In this document: one piece after another, positions 1 through 8,457 of the stretch
Position numbering within the stretch: the first letter of the stretch is position 1
Layout: each line of letters starts with the position of its first letter
Assembly: GCA_963677885.1 (NCBI GenBank)
Contig: OY782500.1
Location: 62,001 to 126,000 of the forward strand
Source: UBA1351 sp963677885
GTDB taxonomy: Bacteria; Bacillota; Clostridia; Lachnospirales; Vallitaleaceae
DNA length: 64,000 nucleotides
Direction: 5' to 3'
The notes under the pieces: model-generated
Database searches by the model: none
Told to the model about the DNA's origin: nothing
The model's input: only the letters and a program-made list of their open reading frames with translations
Translations under genes and position numbers: made by a program

Positions 1-1226
1 TTAACGTTGTAGAAGGTCCCCATGCTTCTCAGGGTATCCAAATCGTTCATGATGGAATCATCCTGACTGTAGACACCATTTCTAAAAGCGGATGCATTAA
101 CAAGAACAAGAAGCTCACTGCAGATTTTTTTGACAATATCCATAGAATCTTCATAGTCCCTGCCGAGTTTCGTGAAAAAGGTTTCCAACCGTCTTTCAAC
201 TTCAGGCAGATTACCCTCTTCAATTTTTGTCAAAAGATAATCCTGGTCGCTTTTAATCTTTGTAAAACTGTATTGACGTTCCTTATCAATATTCTTCTTA
301 GCATCCTTAATATGCAGTACATGTTCATCTGTCATCTTGCTAATAGCCGAAACGGCTTCATTATAAGACAAATTCAGACGGTGATGTTTATAGCAGGAGC
401 CAATACCTATATATACTGCAGAATCTGTTATACTTGTCAAGTGTTCTTCAATGGACTGGGCCAGTTCCACCGCTCTTACCCTTTGGGGATATTCATCTTC
501 AGGCATATCCTCATAAACCAGAACAATAATACGGTTAACCATCAAAGGGCCAACTATAGAGCCGACTTTATACTTGATTGTATGGCGGATTTTTTGATAC
601 TGCATATTATTTCTTACTCCGGTACCGATTTTGTTGGCAAGCTCCAGGGGATTATCTCCTTCACCAAAATCGATGACCATTATATAGCCGTAATCCTTGT
701 GAATGCCAAGTAGTGAATGATAGTCTATATTCTCTTTTTCAAAAGCATTATTCATGAGAATTGAATAGATATATCCATACTCAAGGACAGGCAGTACCCG
801 GTCCAGCTTTTCCTGAATTTCCAGTTCTTTTTGTTTGCTGGCCATCTCTTTTTGAATCTTTCCAACAACCCCCTTTAGAACATCAACCAGTTTATTACGG
901 TTGATAGGTTTTAAGATATAGTCATCAACGCCTAAAGAAAGGGCCTGTTTAGCATATTCAAACTGTTCATAGGCAGAAATAATAACAAACTTAACCCGTT
1001 TATCAATCTCCTGTATTGATTCGATTGCCTCAATACCATTGATACCCGGCATCTGAATATCCATAAGAATAATATCCGGTCTGAAAAGACTGTATTTTTC
1101 AATGGCCTCACGACCGCTTTTTGCTATTGCCACAGTTTCCAAGTTATTGACAAAGTCCTTATCAAGTATAAACTGAAGGCCGTCCCGGACAATTTGCTCA
1201 TCATCTACTATCATAACTTTCAACAT
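1..1226 (-). CDS. YesN-like response regulator, 3' end outside window (partial)
   Basis: Response regulator of the sensory module formed with the next two genes. The receiver domain is at the N-terminus: MLKVMIVDDE with the acidic pair, phospho-acceptor Asp in DIILMDIQMPG, and the Lys of LKPI at about residue 105. A long linker follows, typical of YesN-type regulators. The AraC-type DNA-binding domain expected at the C-terminus would lie beyond position 1, so the gene is incomplete here. I chose the ATG at 1226 because GAGGG sits 6 nt upstream; an ATG two codons earlier (1232) is too close to that site. It follows the kinase gene by about 10 nt, so the two are co-transcribed. The family usually activates sugar transport genes; the target is unknown. 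Confidence 0.85.
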   Translation of the reverse strand, partial: MLKVMIVDDEQIVRDGLQFILDKDFVNNLETVAIAKSGREAIEKYSLFRPDIILMDIQMPGINGIEAIESIQEIDKRVKFVIISAYEQFEYAKQALSLGVDDYILKPINRNKLVDVLKGVVGKIQKEMASKQKELEIQEKLDRVLPVLEYGYIYSILMNNAFEKENIDYHSLLGIHKDYGYIMVIDFGEGDNPLELANKIGTGVRNNMQYQKIRHTIKYKVGSIVGPLMVNRIIVLVYEDMPEDEYPQRVRAVELAQSIEEHLTSITDSAVYIGIGSCYKHHRLNLSYNEAVSAISKMTDEHVLHIKDAKKNIDKERQYSFTKIKSDQDYLLTKIEEGNLPEVERRLETFFTKLGRDYEDSMDIVKKICSELLVLVNASAFRNGVYSQDDSIMNDLDTLRSMGTFYNV

Positions 1227-1236
1227 TTGCATCCCT

Positions 1237-2754
1237 CTATTCCAGTCCAAATTCTTTATGTTCATTGATGTTAGGAACCTGAATGGTCACTTTTGTACCA
1301 ATATCTTTAGATCCTTTTATGGTCAATAAATCTTTCTCTTGATAAAAAAGTTCAAGACGCTTCATGACATTGGTCATACCGATGCCATTGCTTTGGTTGG
1401 CACCTATTTCCTGCTTTTCCCTGCTACTTTTCCCCATGATTTTACCTATGTCTGAATCAGAAATACCCGAGCCATTATCCTCAATAACAATTGTTGTCCG
1501 CCCTTCATAATTCAGTATATGAACATCAATACGACCACCTTCTTCTTGCTTGCTTAAGCCATGTATATAAGCGTTCTCAACAATAGGTTGAAGTGTTAAG
1601 GGTGGAATGAGAAATTCCATAGCACTGTTATCCAGAGTGAAGTTAAAAGAAATCTGATCTCCAAAACGAACTTTTAAGAGCTCACAGTAATCTCTGACAT
1701 TATCCATTTCCTCTTTCATCGTAACCGGTTTATCCAGTTGTTTAATATTATATCTTAAGAGTCTGGACATGCTTTCCAGAAATTCGCTGGTTTTGGGAGC
1801 ATCTTCCATCATGGATAATTGAACACCTGCATTAATGGTATTAAACAAGAAATGTGGATTCATCTGTGACTGAAGCGCAAAGAGTCTGGCATTATCCAGA
1901 AGGGATTGTATCTTTAAGTTCTCAACTTCCTTATCTTTAAGCAAGGCCTCAGTCTTGGCTTTTTCCTTCAGCTCTTCAATATAGCGATGAATGGACTTCT
2001 TCATTTTATTAAAGGCCCTGGCCAAAATTTCCAGTTCATCCTTGGTATCAACATGAATAGACTTTGTTTCAAACTCTCCAGCAGCAATAGCCTCTGCTGA
2101 ATGACTTAATCGGATGATAGGATTAATCATACTTGATGTCATCTGAAAAACAATCAAGAGTGAAAACATAATTAGAAGGCCAATAAGTCCCCCGTTAAGA
2201 AGTCTGGCTGTGGCAATTTGATCACTCATATACAAATAAGTATTTGCATTGCTGTCCAGTTGTCTGATATTCAGCTCATTAATTAAATCATCAATGTATT
2301 CTTTAATGGTCTGGGCTTCATGGTAGCCCTGAGTATAAGCTGAGACATCGTTTTTACGCTTTTCTTCGACTGCTTGATTACCTAGATTTCCATAGTTCTT
2401 AATCATATTCTCAATATCCAGCACCATAAGATCTTCCTGGTTATATAAATCGATTTGTCCTGCTGCGTCAGCCGCCAATTCTTCCAACTCAGCCAGAGAC
2501 AACATATAATCATTCAGATTTTGAGAATTCTTGGTTAGCAGATAAACAAGAAGTTCTTGATGAACCTCATCCATTTTTCCGGAAATGTTATCCAGGGCAA
2601 TATTTCTCTCAAACATGTCATCAATTCTAGACTTGTAGACCCCTGTAATGGATAGGGAGTAGATACTTAAGACTGTCATAAAAAAGATAATGACAAAAGT
2701 ATATCCCAACATCTTCCCCTTTATCGTAGAAACGGATCTAGTTTTTTTACTCAT
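1237..2754 (-). CDS. LytS/YesM-type sensor histidine kinase
   Basis: Membrane histidine kinase of about 505 residues. It has an N-terminal transmembrane helix (about 15-38), an extracytoplasmic helical sensor region (about 40-175), a second transmembrane helix (about 183-207) and a HAMP segment. The His-kinase core has QMNPHFLFN as the phospho-acceptor box. The ATPase part shows an N-box (ENAYIHG), IEDNGSGI and GIGMTNV. The start is set at 2754: this ATG overlaps the stop of the binding-protein gene by 8 nt, whereas earlier in-frame starts run deep into that gene. The overlap implies translational coupling. By analogy with XylFII-LytS systems, the extracellular part probably contacts the anchored sugar-binding protein. 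That contact is inferred. Confidence 0.88.
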   Translation of the reverse strand: MSKKTRSVSTIKGKMLGYTFVIIFFMTVLSIYSLSITGVYKSRIDDMFERNIALDNISGKMDEVHQELLVYLLTKNSQNLNDYMLSLAELEELAADAAGQIDLYNQEDLMVLDIENMIKNYGNLGNQAVEEKRKNDVSAYTQGYHEAQTIKEYIDDLINELNIRQLDSNANTYLYMSDQIATARLLNGGLIGLLIMFSLLIVFQMTSSMINPIIRLSHSAEAIAAGEFETKSIHVDTKDELEILARAFNKMKKSIHRYIEELKEKAKTEALLKDKEVENLKIQSLLDNARLFALQSQMNPHFLFNTINAGVQLSMMEDAPKTSEFLESMSRLLRYNIKQLDKPVTMKEEMDNVRDYCELLKVRFGDQISFNFTLDNSAMEFLIPPLTLQPIVENAYIHGLSKQEEGGRIDVHILNYEGRTTIVIEDNGSGISDSDIGKIMGKSSREKQEIGANQSNGIGMTNVMKRLELFYQEKDLLTIKGSKDIGTKVTIQVPNINEHKEFGLE

Positions 2755-3763
2755 GGCCTTCACCATCCTTATCAAGGTAAAGGTGAACATTGTCTCCATC
2801 AACAATATTGACTTTAATGTCCTTGTATTGGGAGACAAACTGACCATTATTATGTTCAACCAAATTTACGATACTGTCATAGCCTAAGCGTTCATTATCC
2901 GTAACAATTGTTGCAGGTATGGTTTCTCTACGTATAAAATCCAAAATTTCCGGATTATCATCATTACCAATAACAGCTATATCGTTGATACGGTTCCTAT
3001 TAATAAGCGCTTGGATAACACCTAAAGTTTCATCACCATTTGAGGTTATGATTGCCACCAGCTGATCATACTTCCGAAGAAGCTGTCCGGTTTGACCTTC
3101 AGCGCTTAATGGGTTATCACCGGTATCTTCATTGATTTCAGGAATCACTTCAAAGGTATCCCATATCTTTTGTTGTATTCCTGAACCCAGGTACTTACCA
3201 TCATCCAGGTTATCCTGCATAATGACAATGGTTCCCTCTTCAATCCCCTCCTCTGCAAAAAATACTGCTAAAAGTGCTCCTATCCTATTTCCAATAGCAT
3301 AGTCATTATAGGAGATAAAGGTTACTTTTTCCTGGGATGGAATATCTTTATTAACCGTTACTACCGGAATATCCCTTGCGTTACTTTTTGCCAGTAATTC
3401 ATCAAAGCGGTTATCGTTAAAGGCCTGTAAAACAATACCATCAACACCTGATTCAATAGCTATATCAAATTGTTTGATGATGGATTCTTCCTTATCACCA
3501 CCGTCAAACTTCCATATTTCGTATGCCACCTTATAGTCTCCTGCAGCCTTTGTCACACCTTCTTCAAATTCTTTGGCATAACTTGTATCTGAGCCATCAA
3601 GAATGACCATAAACCTATATAGAGGCTCTTGGTCAATAGAAAAAAGGCTGTTTGTCGAAAGTTCCTGACTTAATTTGCTAAAATTAAGGGCTACCAGAAC
3701 TGCCAGAACTGCCAACATTAGGCTTAATAAAATTGTTATACTATTGATGATGTATTTGACCAT
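2747..3763 (-). CDS. membrane-anchored periplasmic-binding-protein-like sugar sensor
   Basis: Protein of 338 residues with one N-terminal hydrophobic helix (about 5-28) and no lipobox cysteine, so it is probably a signal-anchored membrane protein. A type-1 periplasmic-binding fold follows (Peripla_BP_4/RbsB-like), with VDGIVLQAFN, a PVVTVNKD strand region and IAVIGNDDNPE. No ABC permease or ATPase lies next to it; its partners are the downstream kinase and regulator. This arrangement matches sensory XylFII-type proteins, which present a sugar to a LytS-type kinase rather than to a transporter. The ligand cannot be read from sequence. RBS AAGGATG precedes the ATG. Confidence 0.85.
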   Translation of the reverse strand: MVKYIINSITILLSLMLAVLAVLVALNFSKLSQELSTNSLFSIDQEPLYRFMVILDGSDTSYAKEFEEGVTKAAGDYKVAYEIWKFDGGDKEESIIKQFDIAIESGVDGIVLQAFNDNRFDELLAKSNARDIPVVTVNKDIPSQEKVTFISYNDYAIGNRIGALLAVFFAEEGIEEGTIVIMQDNLDDGKYLGSGIQQKIWDTFEVIPEINEDTGDNPLSAEGQTGQLLRKYDQLVAIITSNGDETLGVIQALINRNRINDIAVIGNDDNPEILDFIRRETIPATIVTDNERLGYDSIVNLVEHNNGQFVSQYKDIKVNIVDGDNVHLYLDKDGEGHE

Positions 3764-3839
3764 GGTGTCATCCTTTATTATTCTTAGGGTCTAAATTATT
3801 GAGTAGGACCAAATCTAGTCCGAAACTTATACAAATTTA

Positions 3840-3848
3840 ATTATAACA
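3840..3848 (-). promoter_or_regulatory. extended -10 promoter for the sugar-sensor operon
   Basis: On the minus strand TGTTATAAT (TGnTATAAT) lies about 75 bp upstream of the binding-protein start. No good -35 hexamer is visible; the upstream DNA is the T-tract side of the neighbouring terminator. Weak to moderate prediction. Confidence 0.4.
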
Positions 3849-3860
3849 TCTGTATTTACG

Positions 3861-3890
3861 AAAAAAAAGTGGAGTAAACTCCACTTTTTT
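3861..3890 (-). terminator. intrinsic terminator after the DUF4349 gene
   Basis: Hairpin with arms AGTGGAG/CTCCACT and a TAAA loop, flanked by A and T runs on both sides. It lies just after the DUF4349 stop and upstream of the sensor operon. It could work in both directions. Confidence 0.8.
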
Positions 3891-3904
3891 AAGCATCTAT
3901 AGCA

Positions 3905-4957
3905 TTATTCCTTTTTATGATTGTCTTTTGAAGTTGTTCCTTCTTGACTATTCTTGCTAACCTTGGTGATGTTTGAGTCCTTTAAGACATTCGAATCACT
4001 TGTTTTTTCTTTTTTTGATTTTGGTTTATTAAGAATACGTCTAAGAATCCGGTATCCACCATATCCAATAAGGCCTAATAGAATAAGGACAGGACTGTTT
4101 GTTGTCAGGAAAAGGACTAGATCTGCGAAAAACTCAACAACACCTTCTACACTTTCCATAAAGCCTTTACCCATTTTTTCGAAGAAAGTTTCAGGTTCTT
4201 CTTCAAAAACAGTTGGTTCTTTAACTTCCTGGACATTGACGTAAACTGTTGAATAGTTGATCTGATCTTCCAGGTACCTAAAACTTGATGAGTAAGATTC
4301 GATTTGGTAACGGACATCAGACAGTTCTCGTTCCAGTTCAATAATATACTCAAGATTGTCTGCTTCTTCCAGAATGGCTAGAAGTCTTTCCTCTTGCACT
4401 TCCAAAGTCTTGATTCTGGCTTCTGTATCATAATACTGACCAGTTACATCTTCTGTAAAACTTGATTTGTTGACTACATTGCCTATACCGTCCAAACCTT
4501 TGGTAAAGGCATCTACTTTTTCTTTGGGAATTCTGATGGTATAGGATGCACTTCGTCTTCTATAGGTATCAGTTGCTCCACCACCTTCAGACTCACTGGA
4601 CTCAAAGAAACCAAACTGCATTTCCACCATCTGTTCCAATTCACTGATGGTTTTCTCATATTCCAATGTCTCAAGATAGAATCTAAAGGTGCGAATATAC
4701 TTACGGTTATCTACTTTACTCTTTAGGTCACTATCATCCATAGGCGCTTCCTGGTCTGCATAGGCCATATCATCATAATCTTCCATAGCTGTATTTTCTG
4801 ATACGTAGCCACCGCTTTCTTCTTTGGCCTCTTCTGCATAACCATAATCAGAAGACGTAGCCGAATCAGACGTCATGGTCTCATCTGAGGAACCACACCC
4901 TGCCAGTATGCTAAGAATAATCATGACTAATGTTATTACCTGAATTGCTTTTCTCAT
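3905..4957 (-). CDS. DUF4349 domain lipoprotein
   Basis: Protein of about 350 residues with a lipoprotein signal peptide: a hydrophobic stretch ending in ILAGC, with the lipidated Cys near residue 21. An acidic Ser/Asp/Tyr-rich linker follows. A DUF4349 domain spans about residues 65-235, with helical coiled-coil character around LEVQEERLLAILEEA. A transmembrane helix follows (about 270-290, FLTTNSPVLILLGLIGYGG), then a basic tail. The ATG at 4957 is preferred over an upstream GTG because AGGGTGG lies 6 nt before it. The family is of unknown function and acts at the cell envelope. Having both a lipid anchor and a C-terminal helix suggests the domain is held at the membrane at both ends. Confidence 0.85.
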   Translation of the reverse strand: MRKAIQVITLVMIILSILAGCGSSDETMTSDSATSSDYGYAEEAKEESGGYVSENTAMEDYDDMAYADQEAPMDDSDLKSKVDNRKYIRTFRFYLETLEYEKTISELEQMVEMQFGFFESSESEGGGATDTYRRRSASYTIRIPKEKVDAFTKGLDGIGNVVNKSSFTEDVTGQYYDTEARIKTLEVQEERLLAILEEADNLEYIIELERELSDVRYQIESYSSSFRYLEDQINYSTVYVNVQEVKEPTVFEEEPETFFEKMGKGFMESVEGVVEFFADLVLFLTTNSPVLILLGLIGYGGYRILRRILNKPKSKKEKTSDSNVLKDSNITKVSKNSQEGTTSKDNHKKE

Positions 4958-5016
4958 AACTTCCACCCTTTCTTGTACTACATTTTTATATTATTTTACT
5001 TTCTCTCTTTAGACGT

Positions 5017-5025
5017 ATTATATCA
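5017..5025 (-). promoter_or_regulatory. extended -10 promoter for DUF4349 gene
   Basis: Minus-strand TGATATAAT (TGnTATAAT) lies about 60 bp upstream of the ATG at 4957, in an AT-rich divergent intergenic region. No clear -35 is seen. Confidence 0.4.
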
Positions 5026-5167
5026 TAAAAAGTTCCAATATCGTAACCTATAATTTATGTTAGATGTATATATAATATGAACTATTTTAAAAAGATATTC
5101 ATATAATATATTTTCTTTTCCATCCACTTCTGATAGAATAGAAGCAAGGATTTGAAAGGAGAAACAC

Positions 5168-6667
5168 ATGACATTACAAGAACACATTGAACAATTAAAT
5201 GCATTGGATTTAAGGATGTCTTCACTTACCTATATGGAAGCCCTTTTTGGTTGGGATTCCATGACATTGGCATCCAAGAAAGGGCTGGAACAAAGAGGCC
5301 TTGTTATCGGCAACATTAGCGAGCTTCACTTCACCACACTTATTAATGACGAAATAAAAGCTACTTTGGATTTTCTAATGGACAACAAAGAGATGCTTGA
5401 TGACATCACCTATGCAAAAGCCAACCTTTACTATAAAGAATTTAACCGTATAGCTAAAATTCCTAAAGAAGAATATGGTGCATACCGGTCACTGATTACC
5501 AAATCCAACCACGCTTGGGAAGAGGCACGTGAAAAAGATGATTTTTCAATTTTTGCCCCCTTCCTTAAAGAAGTTATTGGATATCTCAAGAAGTTCATAG
5601 AATATCGAGGTTATGAAGGTCATCCCTACAATACCTTATTGGATGATTATGAACCTGGCTTAAGTGTTGAGGAATGTGATATCTTCTTTAGCAACCTAAG
5701 AGAAAAAATTGTACCTCTAGTACAAAAAATCAGCCAATGTGATCCTGTCGACAACTCATTTACATCCTTATCCTATGACGTTGACAAACAAGCTGAATAT
5801 ACAGACTATATAGCGGAAGCTATTTGTTTCGATAAAGAAGCAGGCTGTATTGCTGAAAGCGCCCATCCTTTTACCATGAATCTTAGTCGTGGTGATGTTC
5901 GCTTTACGACTAAGTACCACGAAAACGATATCCTAAGCGCTGTATCCTCAACTATTCACGAAACCGGCCACGCCTTGTATGAGCAGAATATCAACGAAGA
6001 GTTTGGTGTCAGCGCATTAACAACCGGTGTTTCCATGGGTATCCACGAATCCCAATCTAGAATTTATGAGAATAATTTCGGGCGTTCCCTTTCCTTCTGG
6101 AAAAAACACTATCCAAAACTTCAGGAAATGTATCCCGAACAATTAGGATCCATTGACGTAGAAACCTTCCAAAAGTCTATGAATACGGTAAAACCTTCAC
6201 TCATCCGTATAGAAGCAGATGAAGTCACCTATCCTCTTCACATTATGGTTCGCTATGAAATGGAAAAACTGATCATGTCTGAAGATATTGATGTAATGGA
6301 ACTTCCTAAACTTTGGAATGACAAATACCAGGAATACTTGGGTATCCGTCCAACCAGCGACAAAGACGGTATTCTTCAAGACGTTCACTGGTCCGAAGGT
6401 CTAATCGGTTACTTCCCATCATATGCTCTTGGTTCTGCATATGCAGCCCAATTTGAACATTATATGAGGAAAGACTTAGATGTTGACGCTCTACTCGAAG
6501 AAGGCCAAATGGAACCAATCCTAAACTGGTTGTCAGACAAGATTCACCAATTCGGATCCGCAAAAGAACCGGCCCAGATTATCCAAAACGCTACCGGCCA
6601 AGCCTTTGACGCCACCTACTTTACAGATTACCTAAAGGCAAAATATTCAGCGATTTATAACCTGTAA
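5168..6667 (+). CDS. M32 family metallocarboxypeptidase (carboxypeptidase Taq)
   Basis: Cytoplasmic zinc carboxypeptidase of 499 residues, the normal family length, which trims amino acids from peptide C-termini. The zinc-binding signature HETGH is at residues 264-268 (STIHETGHALYEQ). The downstream Glu ligand lies in the family motif GIHESQSR around residue 294. The start ATG is preceded by AAAGGAGAAACAC. It stands alone, transcribed opposite to both neighbours, and has its own terminator. It resembles B. subtilis YpwA; a housekeeping role in peptide turnover is inferred. Confidence 0.93.
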   Translation: MTLQEHIEQLNALDLRMSSLTYMEALFGWDSMTLASKKGLEQRGLVIGNISELHFTTLINDEIKATLDFLMDNKEMLDDITYAKANLYYKEFNRIAKIPKEEYGAYRSLITKSNHAWEEAREKDDFSIFAPFLKEVIGYLKKFIEYRGYEGHPYNTLLDDYEPGLSVEECDIFFSNLREKIVPLVQKISQCDPVDNSFTSLSYDVDKQAEYTDYIAEAICFDKEAGCIAESAHPFTMNLSRGDVRFTTKYHENDILSAVSSTIHETGHALYEQNINEEFGVSALTTGVSMGIHESQSRIYENNFGRSLSFWKKHYPKLQEMYPEQLGSIDVETFQKSMNTVKPSLIRIEADEVTYPLHIMVRYEMEKLIMSEDIDVMELPKLWNDKYQEYLGIRPTSDKDGILQDVHWSEGLIGYFPSYALGSAYAAQFEHYMRKDLDVDALLEEGQMEPILNWLSDKIHQFGSAKEPAQIIQNATGQAFDATYFTDYLKAKYSAIYNL

Positions 6668-6671
6668 TTAA

Positions 6672-6714
6672 TAAAGCTCTATTGGTTTCTAAGTTTCCAA
6701 TAGAGCTTTTTTTG
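6672..6714 (+). terminator. intrinsic terminator of the M32 carboxypeptidase gene
   Basis: Hairpin with 13-bp arms (AAGCTCTATTGG type), an 11-nt loop and a run of seven T. The convergent flavoprotein gene ends 33 nt away, so it may also serve the minus strand, although its T-tract there is poor. Confidence 0.85.
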
Positions 6715-6746
6715 TACTCTTATCATGTTTTTGGTATAAGAATGCT

Positions 6747-8429
6747 TTACCTGTTCAACCTATCTCTCAAGTCCGAAAGAATTTGTTCGGCCACCTTCAT
6801 TCCATCTATAGCTGCTGACATAATACCTCCTGCATAACCGGCGCCTTCACCACAAGGATAAACACCTGGCATCGAGGATACTAAATGATCATTTCTTAAT
6901 ATTCTTATGGGTGAAGAGGTCCTGGTCTCCACTCCAATCATCCTTGTTTTGGGATGGTCAAAACCTTTTATCTTATGCCCAAAGGCTTCCATTCCTTCTG
7001 CGATAGCCTCTGCTACTGTCTGTGGAAGGCATTCCTTTAGATACCATTCAATAAGAGGGCTCCTGCATGTTGTTTTTATCTCTTCTACCTGGTAAAAACC
7101 ATCTCTCATAAAGGATTTATTGCCTAGTGGCTTATCCATGACGGATTTATAAAAATCTTCATAAGTTTGGGTAATCAGCTGATGATTGTGTCCAATATCA
7201 AATGCTTGTCTTTCATATTTTTCCTGGAAACGAACACCCGCAAGTGGATCATCTCCACCGAAGTCTTCCGGTTTAACTGTAACAATAATCGCTGAATTGG
7301 CATTATGATTATCTCTGGCAAATAGACTCATTCCATTGCAGACACATTCTCCCTCAGTGGAAGAAGCATTAACCACTTCCCCGCCTGGGCACATACAGAA
7401 GGAATAAACTCCTCGGCCCTTTAAGGTCTGATGGGTCAGCTTATATTCAGCTGCAGGCAACCTGGGATCATCAAAATACTTGTCCCCATATTGACTTCTG
7501 TTAATCCAGCTTTGTGGATGTTCTACCCTGACACCTATAGCGAAGGGCTTAGGCTCAATAGATATGTCCTTCTCCACTAACATCCGAAAAGTGTCCCGGG
7601 CACTGTGCCCTATGGCAAGAATAAGATGACTGGCTACAAACAGTATGTGATTCCCCTTAACTAAGTCAAGGACTTTTAATGAATATGAGGTCGGTTCCTG
7701 ATGGTCCAAACCATGACCAAGAGGCTCTATGTCTTCAACTAGATGATTGAAGTAGACCCTTCCTCCTAAAGAAATGATTTCTTTTCTAATCCCTGCCACA
7801 ATATCCACCAAATAATCCGTTCCCACATGGGGTTTGGCCATATACAGGACACTTTCATCTGCACCATGGTCTACAAGGGTTTTTAGAATAAAGTCTTTTC
7901 TGAAAAATTTATCCTTCACCCCGGAATTTAATTTACCATCAGAAAATGTGCCTGCTCCTCCTTCGCCGAAAGTAACATTGGAGTGAATATTCAACTGACC
8001 ACTTACATAGAAATTTTCAATGGCTTCCTTCCTTGAGTGGGCGTCTTGTCCTCGCTCAAGAATAATAGGATTAGCACCTGCCCTGGCAAGAACCAAACCA
8101 CAAAAAAGGCCGGCAGGGCCTGCTCCAACAATAATCGGTCTATTCATCATAGGTTGTGATTTGAGTTCAGGAATCTGATATACTTTTTCCTGGTACTCAA
8201 GAGCACCGGATTTTTTAAGGAACTTACCTTGAATCGGATAATCCGTTGTCACAAGAAGGGTATAAACATAATAAATCTCCGGTTTTTTTCGTGCATCTAG
8301 GGATTTACGCTTGATACTCATGTCACGAATATATTCAACCGGAAGGCCTAACTTTCCGGATACTTCTTTTTTCAGATCATCTTGACTGTGGTCAAAAAAC
8401 AATTTAATATTTGGTATTTGATAAACCAT
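6747..8429 (-). CDS. FAD-dependent dehydrogenase, COG2509 family
   Basis: Flavoprotein of 560 residues. A family-specific N-terminal domain of about 95 residues comes first. The Rossmann FAD-binding motif is IIVGAGPAGLFCG, with an acidic end in ILERG. A second nucleotide-binding region has LAIGHSARDTF, and a C-terminal FAD motif (YPCGEGAGYAGGIMSAA) is typical of this family. A cysteine-containing stretch (FCMCPGGEVVNAS) is also a family hallmark. Length is normal for COG2509 proteins annotated as NAD(FAD)-utilising dehydrogenases, whose substrate is unknown. It follows a second, unrelated flavoprotein gene by 28 nt, suggesting joint transcription. RBS GAGGAT. Confidence 0.88.
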   Translation of the reverse strand: MVYQIPNIKLFFDHSQDDLKKEVSGKLGLPVEYIRDMSIKRKSLDARKKPEIYYVYTLLVTTDYPIQGKFLKKSGALEYQEKVYQIPELKSQPMMNRPIIVGAGPAGLFCGLVLARAGANPIILERGQDAHSRKEAIENFYVSGQLNIHSNVTFGEGGAGTFSDGKLNSGVKDKFFRKDFILKTLVDHGADESVLYMAKPHVGTDYLVDIVAGIRKEIISLGGRVYFNHLVEDIEPLGHGLDHQEPTSYSLKVLDLVKGNHILFVASHLILAIGHSARDTFRMLVEKDISIEPKPFAIGVRVEHPQSWINRSQYGDKYFDDPRLPAAEYKLTHQTLKGRGVYSFCMCPGGEVVNASSTEGECVCNGMSLFARDNHNANSAIIVTVKPEDFGGDDPLAGVRFQEKYERQAFDIGHNHQLITQTYEDFYKSVMDKPLGNKSFMRDGFYQVEEIKTTCRSPLIEWYLKECLPQTVAEAIAEGMEAFGHKIKGFDHPKTRMIGVETRTSSPIRILRNDHLVSSMPGVYPCGEGAGYAGGIMSAAIDGMKVAEQILSDLRDRLNR

Positions 8430-8457
8430 ATAATCCTCAATTCTATATTCTTACTCT

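Noticed and set aside
5017..5167. Small gene in the divergent DUF4349/carboxypeptidase spacer
   Set aside because: AT-rich with many stops in all frames and no ribosome site besides that of the carboxypeptidase.
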